This document shows positions 36,161 to 44,847 of a DNA stretch of 64,000 nucleotides, piece after piece. Below the pieces are notes generated by a model that saw only the letters and a list, made by a program, of their open reading frames with translations, did not search any database and had not been told where the DNA came from. The translations under genes were made by a program, and so were the position numbers. The stretch's first letter is position 1; each line of letters begins with the position of its first letter. The stretch is from Dendrophyllia cribrosa (Eukaryota; Cnidaria; Anthozoa; Scleractinia; Dendrophylliidae). The stretch spans positions 24,185,009 through 24,249,008 of the forward strand of contig JAJLRJ010000014.1 of NCBI GenBank assembly GCA_024195265.1. The letters are read 5' to 3'.

Positions 36161-37993
36161 ATGTTTGGCGGACGGCCTGGTGGATTTAACCCCAATTCAA
36201 ATCTTGGTATAAACATCGGCGGCCACAATTACGGACCCCCACCCCCCTTTTATTCGCCTCCAAACGCCTATACCCATGTGGCGCCAAAGCCACCACCCCC
36301 TGATTCTCAAATTGCTTGGATGAAAACACCAGAAGCAGCAAAGCTCCTTGCTGCGGCCAGGGCCAAGGCGATCTCAGACTTCAAGAAGCGTTTCCCGCGC
36401 GCCGATATGTCTCACTTTGAAGTGCAAGTAGAGTTTGGCGACGACCACAAAACAGCCACAGGGGAAGTGCTTTACAAAGAGGGCCAAGGCTCATTGGCAC
36501 TTATCACAGAAATAGCCCACAAAGATTGGACTGGCGCCGAAAGAGACGCTCTTGGACTCCATTATGACGGGGGGTTCCCTTATCAGTTATCGCTGGGGCA
36601 AAAAATGTCATCAATCCCGGCTGTTGCTTTCTCCACCACAATAGACAAAGACATGATGATTGGTGCAATCTTAAATGATAAAGAGCAAAAGATTTACGTC
36701 ACGCCAACTGAGTATTTCACAACGAAATACAGAAATATCTTCAGGGACACACAGATATCCTTCACAACCGCCAAATACGGTCGAAAGTGGATGGGTGGCC
36801 CTCATATGAGCTTTTGGCCACAACAACTCTCTTTCGCCCTGTGGTGTGCAACAACCGGCTGTGGAATCTCGCGTGACATTCTTTTCGATAAGAACTCCAG
36901 TCTGTCCCTAACCCCACAACTCCGGTCGTTTTACCGGTTTCACGTTTATTTCACAACAAGGCGAATACTCTACCAGATGGGCGGTGAACAAAGCGTGAGT
37001 GCTTTGCCAGACGACCCCCCATTTAACCAGAAAGACAACAAGTACAACATCGACGCGTACAAGAAGATTTGCATAGAGTTCGGCATCGACCCCAATTCTG
37101 ACTTCCGTTACACATACGGCAAGAACCACGGACTTGGGAATGTCTACATTTGGGTTTATGGAGATGGCCCCACATCTACCGATTACACTTATCCAGACTC
37201 TGATCTGGCTCTGTTCGATGATGAGCGCGTCACTGACAGAAAAGACTCCAATTATAAAGCCAATGGAATAACTTTTGTCCGCAACGACCAAGGGGCGGAC
37301 ACCCAGTTCGAGCACTTTGTGCCAAATTACGCACAGGGGCTAACACAGCCAGGGCTCGCACGTATGAACCAATCAATCGAGGCCTTTGTGTACTGCATTC
37401 TTGGTTCACAAGCCAAAACCCGCAGCAGCATCATTGGAAGAGGAGGCCGGGCGTTCGAAACGCAGAGAGTATTTCTCACCCATCTAGAGGAGGCTATAAT
37501 CCTGAACGACATCTCAACAAGCGTACAGCGTTACCAGCTTGCCATCCAAGCAACGAAAGTTCGCCTGGACTTTGCGACAGCGCCCGGAAGCTGGCTCATG
37601 CCCTCGCGCATGATTATCAACACAGAGAGCGTAATCGGGTATAACAACAATCTGCAGGAGGCAACGCAAGGGATGAAGCTGGGCGTGAACAGTGGTGTTA
37701 ATCTGGGCACGAAAAAAGCCTCCATTCGCCACATGGACGGTGGACCAACAAAGATTAATCCACCAAACAGTCACCCATCAAACCCGATACACAAACAGGC
37801 CACACAGGCACAGGGCATCGCACCCAAACCAAGGACCACACCCACACCCACACCCACACCCACACCCACACCAACACCACAACCAACCCCCGCACCAACA
37901 CCCGAACCACAGCCCGACCCGCATCACGTCTCCAAGACACTCGTTGGTGTGGGTGCGGTTGCTTTGGCAGGCCTTCTCGTTTGGTTGAGATAA
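36161..37993 (+). CDS. Large virion-type protein with Thr-Pro stalk and C-terminal anchor (610 aa)
   Basis: The start at 36,161 is preferred to the ATG at 36,149 because the GTATAC box lies between them, as before other starts of the element. The N terminus is Gly/Pro/Asn-rich. The body carries WPQQLSFALWCATTGCGISR and a C-terminal region with RVFLTHLEEAI and SWLMPSRMIINTESVIGYNN. After about residue 525 comes a Pro-rich stalk with (TP)n repeats coded by CCCACA hexamers, then a final hydrophobic helix (LVGVGAVALAGLLVWL) at the very C terminus. That layout fits a tail-anchored protein. I recognise the body as a family repeated in cnidarian genomes but cannot name its function. A structural or surface role is inference from size and neighbours. 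Confidence 0.65.
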   Translation: MFGGRPGGFNPNSNLGINIGGHNYGPPPPFYSPPNAYTHVAPKPPPPDSQIAWMKTPEAAKLLAAARAKAISDFKKRFPRADMSHFEVQVEFGDDHKTATGEVLYKEGQGSLALITEIAHKDWTGAERDALGLHYDGGFPYQLSLGQKMSSIPAVAFSTTIDKDMMIGAILNDKEQKIYVTPTEYFTTKYRNIFRDTQISFTTAKYGRKWMGGPHMSFWPQQLSFALWCATTGCGISRDILFDKNSSLSLTPQLRSFYRFHVYFTTRRILYQMGGEQSVSALPDDPPFNQKDNKYNIDAYKKICIEFGIDPNSDFRYTYGKNHGLGNVYIWVYGDGPTSTDYTYPDSDLALFDDERVTDRKDSNYKANGITFVRNDQGADTQFEHFVPNYAQGLTQPGLARMNQSIEAFVYCILGSQAKTRSSIIGRGGRAFETQRVFLTHLEEAIILNDISTSVQRYQLAIQATKVRLDFATAPGSWLMPSRMIINTESVIGYNNNLQEATQGMKLGVNSGVNLGTKKASIRHMDGGPTKINPPNSHPSNPIHKQATQAQGIAPKPRTTPTPTPTPTPTPTPQPTPAPTPEPQPDPHHVSKTLVGVGAVALAGLLVWLR

Positions 37994-37998
37994 GTTGT

Positions 37999-39407
37999 TC
38001 AAGACTTCGAACGCTTGGTGATCCTTTCAACAAGGAAGGCCACCACGGCAAGGATGAGTAACCAGGCGTGTTCACCCAGAAAGGAGATGACAGACCCAGC
38101 CGCTTTGAAGATGAAGCTCACAATTGATCCAATGAGGCCAGGCAGTGCACTGGCTGCTTTTTTGCCAAGCTCTTTAAGTCCATTGCCAATAGCCTTGGTG
38201 GCCTTTGCAAGGCCGTTCAAGGTGGCGAGCACAACAGCGCTGATGGTGATGCCAGCTGCCAGCTGCCAGCTGCCAGAACAATCGCTTGCAGGGTCCATCC
38301 GTATTTCTTGAAGATTTCTCTGACTCTCTCTCTCAAAGACAGGGCCCTCTCCCGCACCTCAACCTGTGGTCGGAGCCTTGCCAGCTCTTCTTCTCGCTCA
38401 GCAACTCGGGCTTCCGCTGCTTCTCTTTCAGAGGGAGACGTGTTCTCATCCTCTATGACGCACTTGTCTTCAGCGTTCTGCCGTTCAAGCTCGGCTTCTC
38501 TTTCGTTTAGCTCATCAAGGGGTTTAGTTGAGTTTAGCCCTGCTTCAACTTCATTTCTTTCCTTCACCATAGCAGAAAGGCGTGTTCTGGCTTTGTCAAC
38601 CTTTGCCTGTACTTGGGCGCGTTCTTTGTCTGTTCGTTTTTGTATTTTTTGTAGGGCCACTAATTCTTTTTTCTGGTTTTCAAGATCTCGTTGAAGATTC
38701 TTTTCCAGCAGTTTTAGGCGGTCTATCTCGGCTTGATTTTCAACGACTGAACCGTGTTCCTGCTCCAGAGTCTCCCTCCTCGCTTGAGTTTGCTCAATTC
38801 TGTTTCTGAGGTTTTGCACCTCATTTGCTGCTTGTTGTTTTTCCACAGCAGCCCTTTCATCCTCCTTCAGTTGTTTTTCTGTCTCCTTCAATCTTTGCCT
38901 TTCTTCCCTTATTGATGCATTTTCTTCATAGACAAGCTCTTCAGCGCTTGGGCCAAGGAATGCTTTTTTACTGTCTGTGAATGATTTAAGAAGGCACGAC
39001 CCATCTTGTTTGAAAATGGGAGTCTCGCCACCCTTTGACCCAAAGGAAACTATTTTGCCTTCATTTCCTGGTTTTTTACCGTAACCAATTGGGCCTAATC
39101 TGTCGTAGGCTACTTTTGGAAAGCGCCTTCTTATCCAGTCCCTAGCTCTATCAAGCATTTTTTGTTTGTCTTCTTCGTGTGTGAAATCACTAAGATTAGG
39201 GATGTCAGGTAACCCGCTTTCTTCGTGAGGCATCGTATGCATTTCATGCTGCTCGCCGCCATGATATGGGGTGGATGTGCCGCCTGGTTGAAAGGGTGTT
39301 GTTGTGTCAACTTCTTGTTCGTCATCGTCGTCATCATCGTGGTCAATTCCATGGTCAACCCAAGGATTATCGGGCATATCTCCTGGATCAAAACCGCCTT
39401 CAGCCAT
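37999..39407 (-). pseudogene. Coiled-coil membrane protein, frameshifted in a 7-bp tandem repeat
   Basis: The first segment (39,407 to about 38,260) has an acidic N terminus (DHDDDDDDEQEVD), a region with RARDWIRRRFPKVAYDRLGP, then ~200 residues of unbroken coiled coil ending REIFKKYGWTLQAIV. The second segment (about 38,265 to 37,999) is in another frame and holds a Gly/Ala-rich amphipathic stretch and a hydrophobic end (AWLLILAVVAFLVE). The frames meet within GCCAGCT units at about 38,251-38,276. Two extra 7-bp units (14 bp) would explain the break, so slippage is likely. The intact protein would be ~460 residues: rod plus membrane domain. Function unknown; a scaffold or virion-membrane role is inference. 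Confidence 0.7.
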
Positions 39408-39449
39408 CGTGGTATATAAATATAAATTTTAAAAACATAAATATATACC
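39408..39449. promoter_or_regulatory. Bidirectional late-type promoter between coiled-coil and capsid genes
   Basis: A 42-bp A/T-rich gap with GGTATATAAATATA (39,411-39,424; TATATACC when read leftwards) and ATATATACC (39,441-39,449) read rightwards, directly abutting the capsid ATG in a CCATGG context. Confidence 0.65.
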
Positions 39450-40700
39450 ATGGCTGTGCAGCCGAACCAACTCCCATCACACAGTGCAAAGACACTGGGC
39501 GCCATGAAGGCAGAGCGAACCGTCAAGCGCATCACATTCAACCCAACTGCGTCCAACCCCGGTGAGACACTTTATGTCTCTGTGCCCAAGCTGGGCGAGC
39601 ACGATGTTATCGTGTCCGGATCACTTGCCCTGGTGTTTAACATCAATCTCTCCGGCGGCCACGCTAACAACTATCTCGTGCAAAATGTTTCTCGGGCCCT
39701 GATGGACAGGCTCGTTGTGAAGTTTGCAGCCACAACTGTCCAGGACACGGTTGGGTACGACATCTACAAGATCTTCGAAGATCTCTTCAGATCAACCGAT
39801 GAGCGGGAAAATATGCTTATGGAGGGCATCCAGAGTGTGGATTTGTGCAAGATCCGCTCTGGTGCTGGCGACAAGAAGAGCTCAGGCGTGGATGCAGAGA
39901 ACAAGCTTGAGACAATATACAAGAATAAGTATCACATCAAGCTGGATCATCAGATTCTGACAGACCACGGTGTTATATACCCTCAAGCACTGTATAACGA
40001 TCTGGTCTTCGAACTAACCCTCGCCCCCGCGAACCAAGTTGTCCGGGGATCAGACACAAGTAAGCTCGTGTATAAGTTGGAAAACATCCAGCTGGAGTAT
40101 GAGACGATCAGAAGTAAGACACTGGCCGACGCAGCAACAAGCACTTACACCAGTGGCAAGGCATTCGCTTATGACCTGGTAATGCGAGATCGGGTGCACC
40201 CATTCTCAAAAAGTGGTGACACTCGGATGAATCTTTGGGTTAACCCACAGCGCCGGTCTCTCAAGGGCATCCTCTTGCTGTTCATCAACCCCTACACGGC
40301 TGGTGCCAGGGACTCTGAGAACTATTTCAATCCCGACATCACCAAAGTGAAGGTTACAGTCAACGGTGTTCCAAACAGGCTTTACAATGAGGGCATCAGT
40401 GGTACAGACATGTGGAGAGAGATAACCCGGCATTTTACCCCACACACGGACGGCAGGCCTAACATGAACTTGACCAAATATCTCACAGGCAACAAGTTTG
40501 GCCTCTGGATTGACCTGCGGACCATGGCTGACACATCCCTGCACGGCGGCGGCCAACGGCTCGTCAACACACAAGATGGCGTGCAACTCGAGATCGAACG
40601 AAACGGTACAGGGTCGGGGAACGCACTCTGCCACATCTTCACCCTCTCAGACGCACAGATGAGCATCATGGACAGACAGCTGGAATCTATACAGTACTAA
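39450..40700 (+). CDS. Putative major capsid protein, double-jelly-roll type (416 aa)
   Basis: The ATG follows ATATATACC without a gap. The chain is mostly beta with long loops. Landmarks are SGSLALVFNINL, ALMDRLVVKFAATTVQDTVG, HQILTDHGVIYPQALYNDLV, YKLENIQLEYETI, LWVNPQRRSLKGILLLFINP and KVKVTVNGVPNRLYN. The order, a strand block followed by a paired block with a (V)NG turn after a residue-rich loop, matches double-jelly-roll capsid proteins of Polintons and adintoviruses, and the length fits. I know this exact family from many cnidarian genome annotations as an unnamed protein. The gene is intact and followed directly by the ATPase. The call is by pattern and synteny. Confidence 0.65.
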   Translation: MAVQPNQLPSHSAKTLGAMKAERTVKRITFNPTASNPGETLYVSVPKLGEHDVIVSGSLALVFNINLSGGHANNYLVQNVSRALMDRLVVKFAATTVQDTVGYDIYKIFEDLFRSTDERENMLMEGIQSVDLCKIRSGAGDKKSSGVDAENKLETIYKNKYHIKLDHQILTDHGVIYPQALYNDLVFELTLAPANQVVRGSDTSKLVYKLENIQLEYETIRSKTLADAATSTYTSGKAFAYDLVMRDRVHPFSKSGDTRMNLWVNPQRRSLKGILLLFINPYTAGARDSENYFNPDITKVKVTVNGVPNRLYNEGISGTDMWREITRHFTPHTDGRPNMNLTKYLTGNKFGLWIDLRTMADTSLHGGGQRLVNTQDGVQLEIERNGTGSGNALCHIFTLSDAQMSIMDRQLESIQY

Positions 40701-40706
40701 TATACC

Positions 40707-41296
40707 ATGGCCACAAACAACAAGATCAACTTTATGCCAAAGCCGGCTCCCCTGCCATCCACCGGACCCCTGTCACACAATGAAATACAAAGACTTCTGG
40801 CAAAGGCCCCCTCCCCGCCAGTTTGCGAACCAACTAATATAGGTGTTGGGTATGGACCCAAGAAAGCTGCCATTCAATGCACTAATCGTGGGCCCCACTA
40901 ACTCTGGCAAAACACAGTATCTTCTCTCCCAACTGCGAGGGGCCTTTAGGGGTTGTTTTGATTACATCGTTTTATTCTGCCCCACATTTGTTAAGAACAA
41001 GACATACGATGGTTTTGTGGACCGCGATCCACACATCTTTGTGATTGTCTGCCAACAGCACGAGACCGAAGACTGGTTGAGGCTGGCTAGCTTCTTTTTC
41101 ACATCCACCAACACTTTATTCATTCTAGATGACTGCGCCGCCTCCAAAGATGTTTGTAACGGCCATATTCGAAGATTATGCCGGCGAGCTCTCCCATGAG
41201 GAGTACAAAGAGTTTATCGCAAGGCTCAAATCCCGCAAGTTCTCCCACCTGGTTTTCTCTCTTAGGCACCCGTATGGAATTGAGTACAAGATTTAA
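40707..41296 (+). pseudogene. A32/FtsK-type genome packaging ATPase, frameshifted and internally deleted
   Basis: The ATG at 40,707 sits 6 bp after the capsid stop, inside TAATATACCATGG. A Pro-rich leader in the first frame stops near 40,901; the ATPase core is open in the next frame (40,852-41,199). Walker A is GPTNSGKT (40,891-40,914), followed by YIVLFCPTF; Walker B is TLFILDDCA (about 41,115-41,142). After DDCAASKDV the frame jumps straight to the C-terminal part (FEDYAGELSHEEYKEF ... LVFSLRHPYGIE, about 41,150-41,296). The sensor region normally between them, ~50 residues in the family, is missing. The protein normally pumps DNA into capsids; this copy cannot be functional. Confidence 0.75.
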
Positions 41297-41311
41297 ACAC
41301 ACATATATACC

Positions 41312-41546
41312 ATGAATGCGCCAACCAGTCTTCACAAACTGTGTGTGCTTTCACAGCTTTTGGATGAGTTGCACAAACACACCCTTGATGCGCAAAACAA
41401 AATTATCTAAGCCGCTGGTGAGGAAGATCTGCGCCTCATGCTTCTGGCCAGATATCCCTTGCGGTTGAATTCCAGACACCATGGCGGGGGTGGTAAGAGA
41501 GCTTGAAACACTTTTGCCAGACATCAAGAGAATTATTGAAAAATAA
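41312..41546 (+). pseudogene. Small helical protein gene, interrupted
   Basis: An ATG directly follows CATATATACC and opens 32 codons (LHKLCVLSQLLDELHKHTLD) to a TAA at about 41,408-41,410. Similar helical coding continues beyond the stop in the same frame (EEDLRLMLLARYPL). It then shifts to a frame ending VRELETLLPDIKRIIEK at 41,546. One gene of ~75 codons with a stop and a frameshift is the simplest reading; two tiny genes are possible. Confidence 0.45.
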
Positions 41547-41566
41547 AAAAACATATGTATACCCTG

Positions 41567-42187
41567 ATGGCTGAAGCTGCTGAAGACCAGGTCGTTTTTG
41601 ACGAAGTAATGCAGATGCTGGAGGCCACCCCTGGTGCCGCACCTCCCACAGGGCTAGTTGGTGACAATGACATTCCTGCCAAACGTGAGAAGCTGGCAAT
41701 TCTTGTTTCAACAGGCAAGGCCAAAGAAGCCATCGGCGTGCAGCTCACACACGAGCATGTCAAGCGGTTGTCAGACAAGAACGTTGACAAGTACTGCAAA
41801 CGGTACGAGGCCTACGTTGGCAACAAGACAACCGAATCCCTAGTTGATTCTGGCATCATGCTAATATCCAAAGGCGTTGGCATGGTGGTCCCGGTTGATG
41901 ATGTGGCGGAATTGCAGAAAGAACTCAAGAACGACTACATCATCAACCAGGAGCTGTCAAATCTTGCTGGGGCTATTGCCGTGCGATGCGGACGATGGTT
42001 GGCAATTGCCAATGCTGCTCTCATCACAACAAAACACATCAAGTTTGAACGAGAGCCTGATCACAAGCCTGATTTGATAGAATTGGAACCACCGGCCACA
42101 CATCCAACCAGAGACAGTGAAGGCTATCCACTTGAGGGACTTGATGAAGTTGGGTTGGGACCTGGGTTGACCTCGCAGCAACCTTGA
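41567..42187 (+). CDS. Conserved helical element protein (206 aa)
   Basis: The start at 41,567 is used because the upstream ATG at 41,555 lies within the CATATGTATACC box. The protein is largely alpha-helical: VVFDEVMQMLEATPG, GKAKEAIGVQLTHEHVKRLS, KYCKRYEAYVGNKTTESLVD, then a hydrophobic stretch near SGIMLISKGVGMVVPVDD and NLAGAIAVRCGRWLAIANA. The tail is Pro/Glu-rich. It matches no enzyme family I know and lacks protease triads. The three short CAACCTGTCAG repeats just after the stop (42,188-42,222) are unusual. A virion or scaffold role is guessed from the gene block. Confidence 0.6.
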   Translation: MAEAAEDQVVFDEVMQMLEATPGAAPPTGLVGDNDIPAKREKLAILVSTGKAKEAIGVQLTHEHVKRLSDKNVDKYCKRYEAYVGNKTTESLVDSGIMLISKGVGMVVPVDDVAELQKELKNDYIINQELSNLAGAIAVRCGRWLAIANAALITTKHIKFEREPDHKPDLIELEPPATHPTRDSEGYPLEGLDEVGLGPGLTSQQP

Positions 42188-42266
42188 AGAAACCTGTCAG
42201 CAACCTGTCAGCAACCTGGCAGCACACGTTGTCACAAGATAAATAAAAAAATCACATATATACAGG

Positions 42267-42716
42267 ATGGCCACACCACTCGAGACGATCCCTGAAGAAA
42301 CTCCAACACCAACTCCAACACCTGCACGGGTTACCTCAGAGACCCCGAAAACAAAGCCTGCAACAGAAAAGAACCCCGGGCGTGTTGCTTCTGGCAAAAG
42401 GCTTGCAGAACGCAACCGCATGGCCCGGGAAGCAAAGAAAAAGGCGCAAGCAGAAAAGCCTGCACCCTCAACAAGCGAAAACAATTCTTCAACAAGCGGA
42501 ACAACAAGTGACACAACAAGCGACAGCAACAGCAACTCAATCGTTTATATTCTGGGGGTTGGCGGGTTGATTGTCTCCGCTGCTGGTGTTTATTACCAGC
42601 GTGAAGCCATAATGCAAAGGCTTGGGCGCAAATCAAACACACCACCACCACCACCAACGCCAGCAAACACCCCACCTGCAGACCGCCAGCAACACCACCA
42701 TCTCGAATTCCTGTAA
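42267..42716 (+). CDS. Single-pass membrane protein with Thr/Pro-rich N terminus (149 aa)
   Basis: The ATG is 3 bp from ACATATATAC. Residues 1-30 are Thr/Pro repeats (TPTPTP), 40-70 are basic and Ala-rich, and ~70-90 are a Ser/Thr/Asn-rich spacer. One transmembrane helix follows (IVYILGVGGLIVSAAGVYY), and the tail is Pro-rich. The composition resembles the stalk and anchor of the 610-aa protein, so the two may share a membrane. No homologous family is recognised. Confidence 0.6.
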   Translation: MATPLETIPEETPTPTPTPARVTSETPKTKPATEKNPGRVASGKRLAERNRMAREAKKKAQAEKPAPSTSENNSSTSGTTSDTTSDSNSNSIVYILGVGGLIVSAAGVYYQREAIMQRLGRKSNTPPPPPTPANTPPADRQQHHHLEFL

Positions 42717-42776
42717 GACAAGGAATAAAAAATATGGAATAAAAATAAAAAATCATATGTATACTGGACACAAACC

Positions 42777-42998
42777 ATGGCTGACAACAAGCTTGTGAAG
42801 TCTATCCTCGACGCTGCAACAATCACTGGCCTTGTCGCCGGTATTGGTTGGATTGGGAAAAAGACCATCAAAGAAAACTTCACTGCCGACCCCAGTGCAA
42901 GCTTGATGAATTACGTCAAGTTCACAGCCGTCATGGCTGGCACCATCGCGCTGAAGAAATATCTCGAGGACCAGAAAATCCTCCCAGACAACTTGTAA
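42777..42998 (+). CDS. Small protein with two hydrophobic helices (73 aa)
   Basis: The ATG lies 12 bp after CATATGTATAC in an ACCATGG context. Hydrophobic segments at ~12-27 (ATITGLVAGIGWIG) and ~45-60 (YVKFTAVMAGTIALKK) are linked by a charged loop. AATAAA-like words and the promoter box precede it. It is probably a small membrane protein of the virion block; function unknown. Confidence 0.55.
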   Translation: MADNKLVKSILDAATITGLVAGIGWIGKKTIKENFTADPSASLMNYVKFTAVMAGTIALKKYLEDQKILPDNL

Positions 42999-43014
42999 AC
43001 CATACGTATACACA

Positions 43015-43452
43015 ATGGCCTCGATTGCAATAATGGCTCTTGGCGCTGTTCTCAATGCAGCCGCTTTCACGGGCGGTAATTATCTCGCAAAATATCTGTC
43101 TGGTGATAACGGCAAGGCAGCAATGGATGAGAAAATCCGGCATGACCGCGCCCTGGAACAATACCAAGCGGCTTACGCCAAATACCAGAAGGACCGCACC
43201 AAGCTCCTCGACTGGATTGCAGCCAACGATCGGAAGGAACACCAAGCTAGCAAAAACTTCCAAACCACTGACCAAGCCCTGGTCTTGTATAACCAGATGC
43301 ACCAAACGCAACCAGATAAACAAATCAAAGACAACAAAGAGCCTGTCTTCTCGGACTTCTACAAGCCCAGTACACAACAGAAGAATGGCGAACTTGCGTT
43401 CATTGGAGGCACCCTGCTTGCGGGTGGGTATGCAGCTTATCGCTTTCTTTAA
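43015..43452 (+). CDS. Two-ended membrane protein with central coiled coil (145 aa)
   Basis: It follows the 73-aa gene by 16 bp containing CATACGTATAC. The N terminus is hydrophobic (IAIMALGAVLNAAAFTGG), the middle is a charged, Gln/Lys-rich helix (ALEQYQAAYAKYQKDRTKLL), and the C terminus is a hydrophobic hairpin or helix (ELAFIGGTLLAGGYAAYRFL). EPVFSDFY is conserved in the versions I recall from cnidarian genomes. Likely a minor virion membrane protein; function unknown. Confidence 0.6.
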   Translation: MASIAIMALGAVLNAAAFTGGNYLAKYLSGDNGKAAMDEKIRHDRALEQYQAAYAKYQKDRTKLLDWIAANDRKEHQASKNFQTTDQALVLYNQMHQTQPDKQIKDNKEPVFSDFYKPSTQQKNGELAFIGGTLLAGGYAAYRFL

Positions 43453-43485
43453 AAAATTTAAAAATTTAAAACACATATATATACC

Positions 43486-43840
43486 ATGGCTTCACCCTTT
43501 TCTGAAAAAGATCTTTGCACCGTTATGGAAGTGTTGAGCCGTTTACCAGCATTCCCTCAAATAAATTCAACAATGAACTATCGAAAATAGTTCGGGAACT
43601 TGCGAAGACAGTGATGATGCAGACCACGGAGGATTACTAACAGCCTTCTCGGTTCAAGAATATAAGGAAGTAAAACGAGCAGAACAGAAAATGAATGAAC
43701 TAGCTAGAAACATTTATCTCAACCTTTTAAAACAAATTGATGAGTACGAAGAAGCTGCTAACAGAGTTGCTGAAGAGCTGCGCCTTTTCTTTGTACAGCA
43801 TGGTCGGGGGTCGCATAAGGCATATGTCACCGATTCATAA
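43486..43840 (+). pseudogene. Small coiled-coil gene with one +1 frameshift
   Basis: The ATG abuts CATATATATACC. The first frame (MASPFSEKDLCTVMEVLSRL...) ends at a TAG near 43,588. The +1 frame is open from just upstream of that stop and runs to a TAA at 43,838-43,840 through an acidic linker and a long helix (YKEVKRAEQKMNELARNIYL). The two frames overlap only within about 43,575-43,588, at a run of four A. A single-base slip, an assembly error or programmed frameshifting could explain it. Whole product ~117 residues; function unknown. Confidence 0.5.
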
Positions 43841-43857
43841 ACTCAATATATACCCCT

Positions 43858-44847
43858 ATGGAGGCCAAACTCTCAAAGATCTATTACAGCCCGAAAGGCT
43901 ACTGGAAAGGTCTTGCCGCTGTCAAAAAGCTAGCTGCAGCAGCTAAGGTCTCTGATGATGTCGCAAAGAAATGGCTGATCAAACAAGCCCTTTGGCAAGT
44001 TTACCTCCTGGCGCCACGCCATATCCCTCGACCCAAGTTTGATGTCTCTAGACCCAATGCAGTGCATCAAGCAGATCTTCTCTTCCTGCCACACGACAAA
44101 CTTCCACGCGGGAGAAAGGTTTACAAATACGCATTAACCCTTGTGGATGTGGCTAGCCGTTACAAAGCAGCAGAGCCTTTGGGTTCAAAAGAGTCTGAAG
44201 AAGTCTCAAGGGCTTTTGCGCGGATTTACAGGCGTGGGCCTTTGAAATGGCCTCAACTCTTGCAAGTTGACCCTGGGAAAGAGTTTATGGGTGCTGTGAC
44301 AAAAGAGATGGGGGACAACAAAACGGTCATTCGTCGCGGACGGGTTGATATCCACAGAGACCAAGCAATTGTGGAGAGATTCAACCGAACCCTGGCTGAA
44401 AGGCTGTTTGGTTATCAGTATGCCGTTGAAATGAATATGCCCTCTAGCCGTTCGACGGCATGGGTGAAAAGACTGCCAGATGTTGTCTCGGCCTTAAACA
44501 ATGAAGTAACAAGACTCACTGGCAAGAAGCCAAAGGATGCAATCAAAGAGAAAGCAATATCCTCCAAGCCTGCGACTCCATATGCTAGGCCTGTTGGGGT
44601 GAAAGAGAAGAAGCTACCACCCCGGGTGAGTGTGAGATATCTTTATTACCCCGGTGAGCTGGAAGGGGGTGGGAGGCGTGCGACCGACCCGATCTGGTCT
44701 TTGAAGGTCTATCAAATACAAAGGATTTTAACCAAGCCGAATGAGCCAGTGGTTTATTATCTCTACGACGGGCCTAAGCGAGGCTTCGTTCGTGAGGAGC
44801 TGATGGTTGTGCCGCCGGGCACTCAGTTGCCACCGATATCTTTGTGA
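43858..44847 (+). CDS. Retrovirus-type DDE integrase
   Basis: The ATG lies 3 bp after AATATATACC and 17 bp after the previous stop; the frame is intact (329 aa). The catalytic core has HQADLLF with D73, LQVDPGKEF with D138 and QAIVERFNRTL with E173, spacing D-34-E. The N terminus (residues 1-50) is a helical, Lys-rich domain without the HHCC zinc site. After the core comes a basic region and a small beta-barrel-like C-terminal domain (YLYYPGE, WSLKVYQIQRI, YYLYDGPKRGFVREEL), as in Polinton integrases. It would insert the linear genome into host DNA, giving the 5-bp duplication seen here. It overlaps the polymerase gene tail-to-tail by 25 bp. Confidence 0.9.
   Translation: MEAKLSKIYYSPKGYWKGLAAVKKLAAAAKVSDDVAKKWLIKQALWQVYLLAPRHIPRPKFDVSRPNAVHQADLLFLPHDKLPRGRKVYKYALTLVDVASRYKAAEPLGSKESEEVSRAFARIYRRGPLKWPQLLQVDPGKEFMGAVTKEMGDNKTVIRRGRVDIHRDQAIVERFNRTLAERLFGYQYAVEMNMPSSRSTAWVKRLPDVVSALNNEVTRLTGKKPKDAIKEKAISSKPATPYARPVGVKEKKLPPRVSVRYLYYPGELEGGGRRATDPIWSLKVYQIQRILTKPNEPVVYYLYDGPKRGFVREELMVVPPGTQLPPISL

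Noticed and set aside
37755..38075. Minus-strand frame rich in Trp-Val repeats opposite the 610-aa gene
   Set aside because: Antisense of the CCCACA repeats that encode the Thr-Pro stalk.
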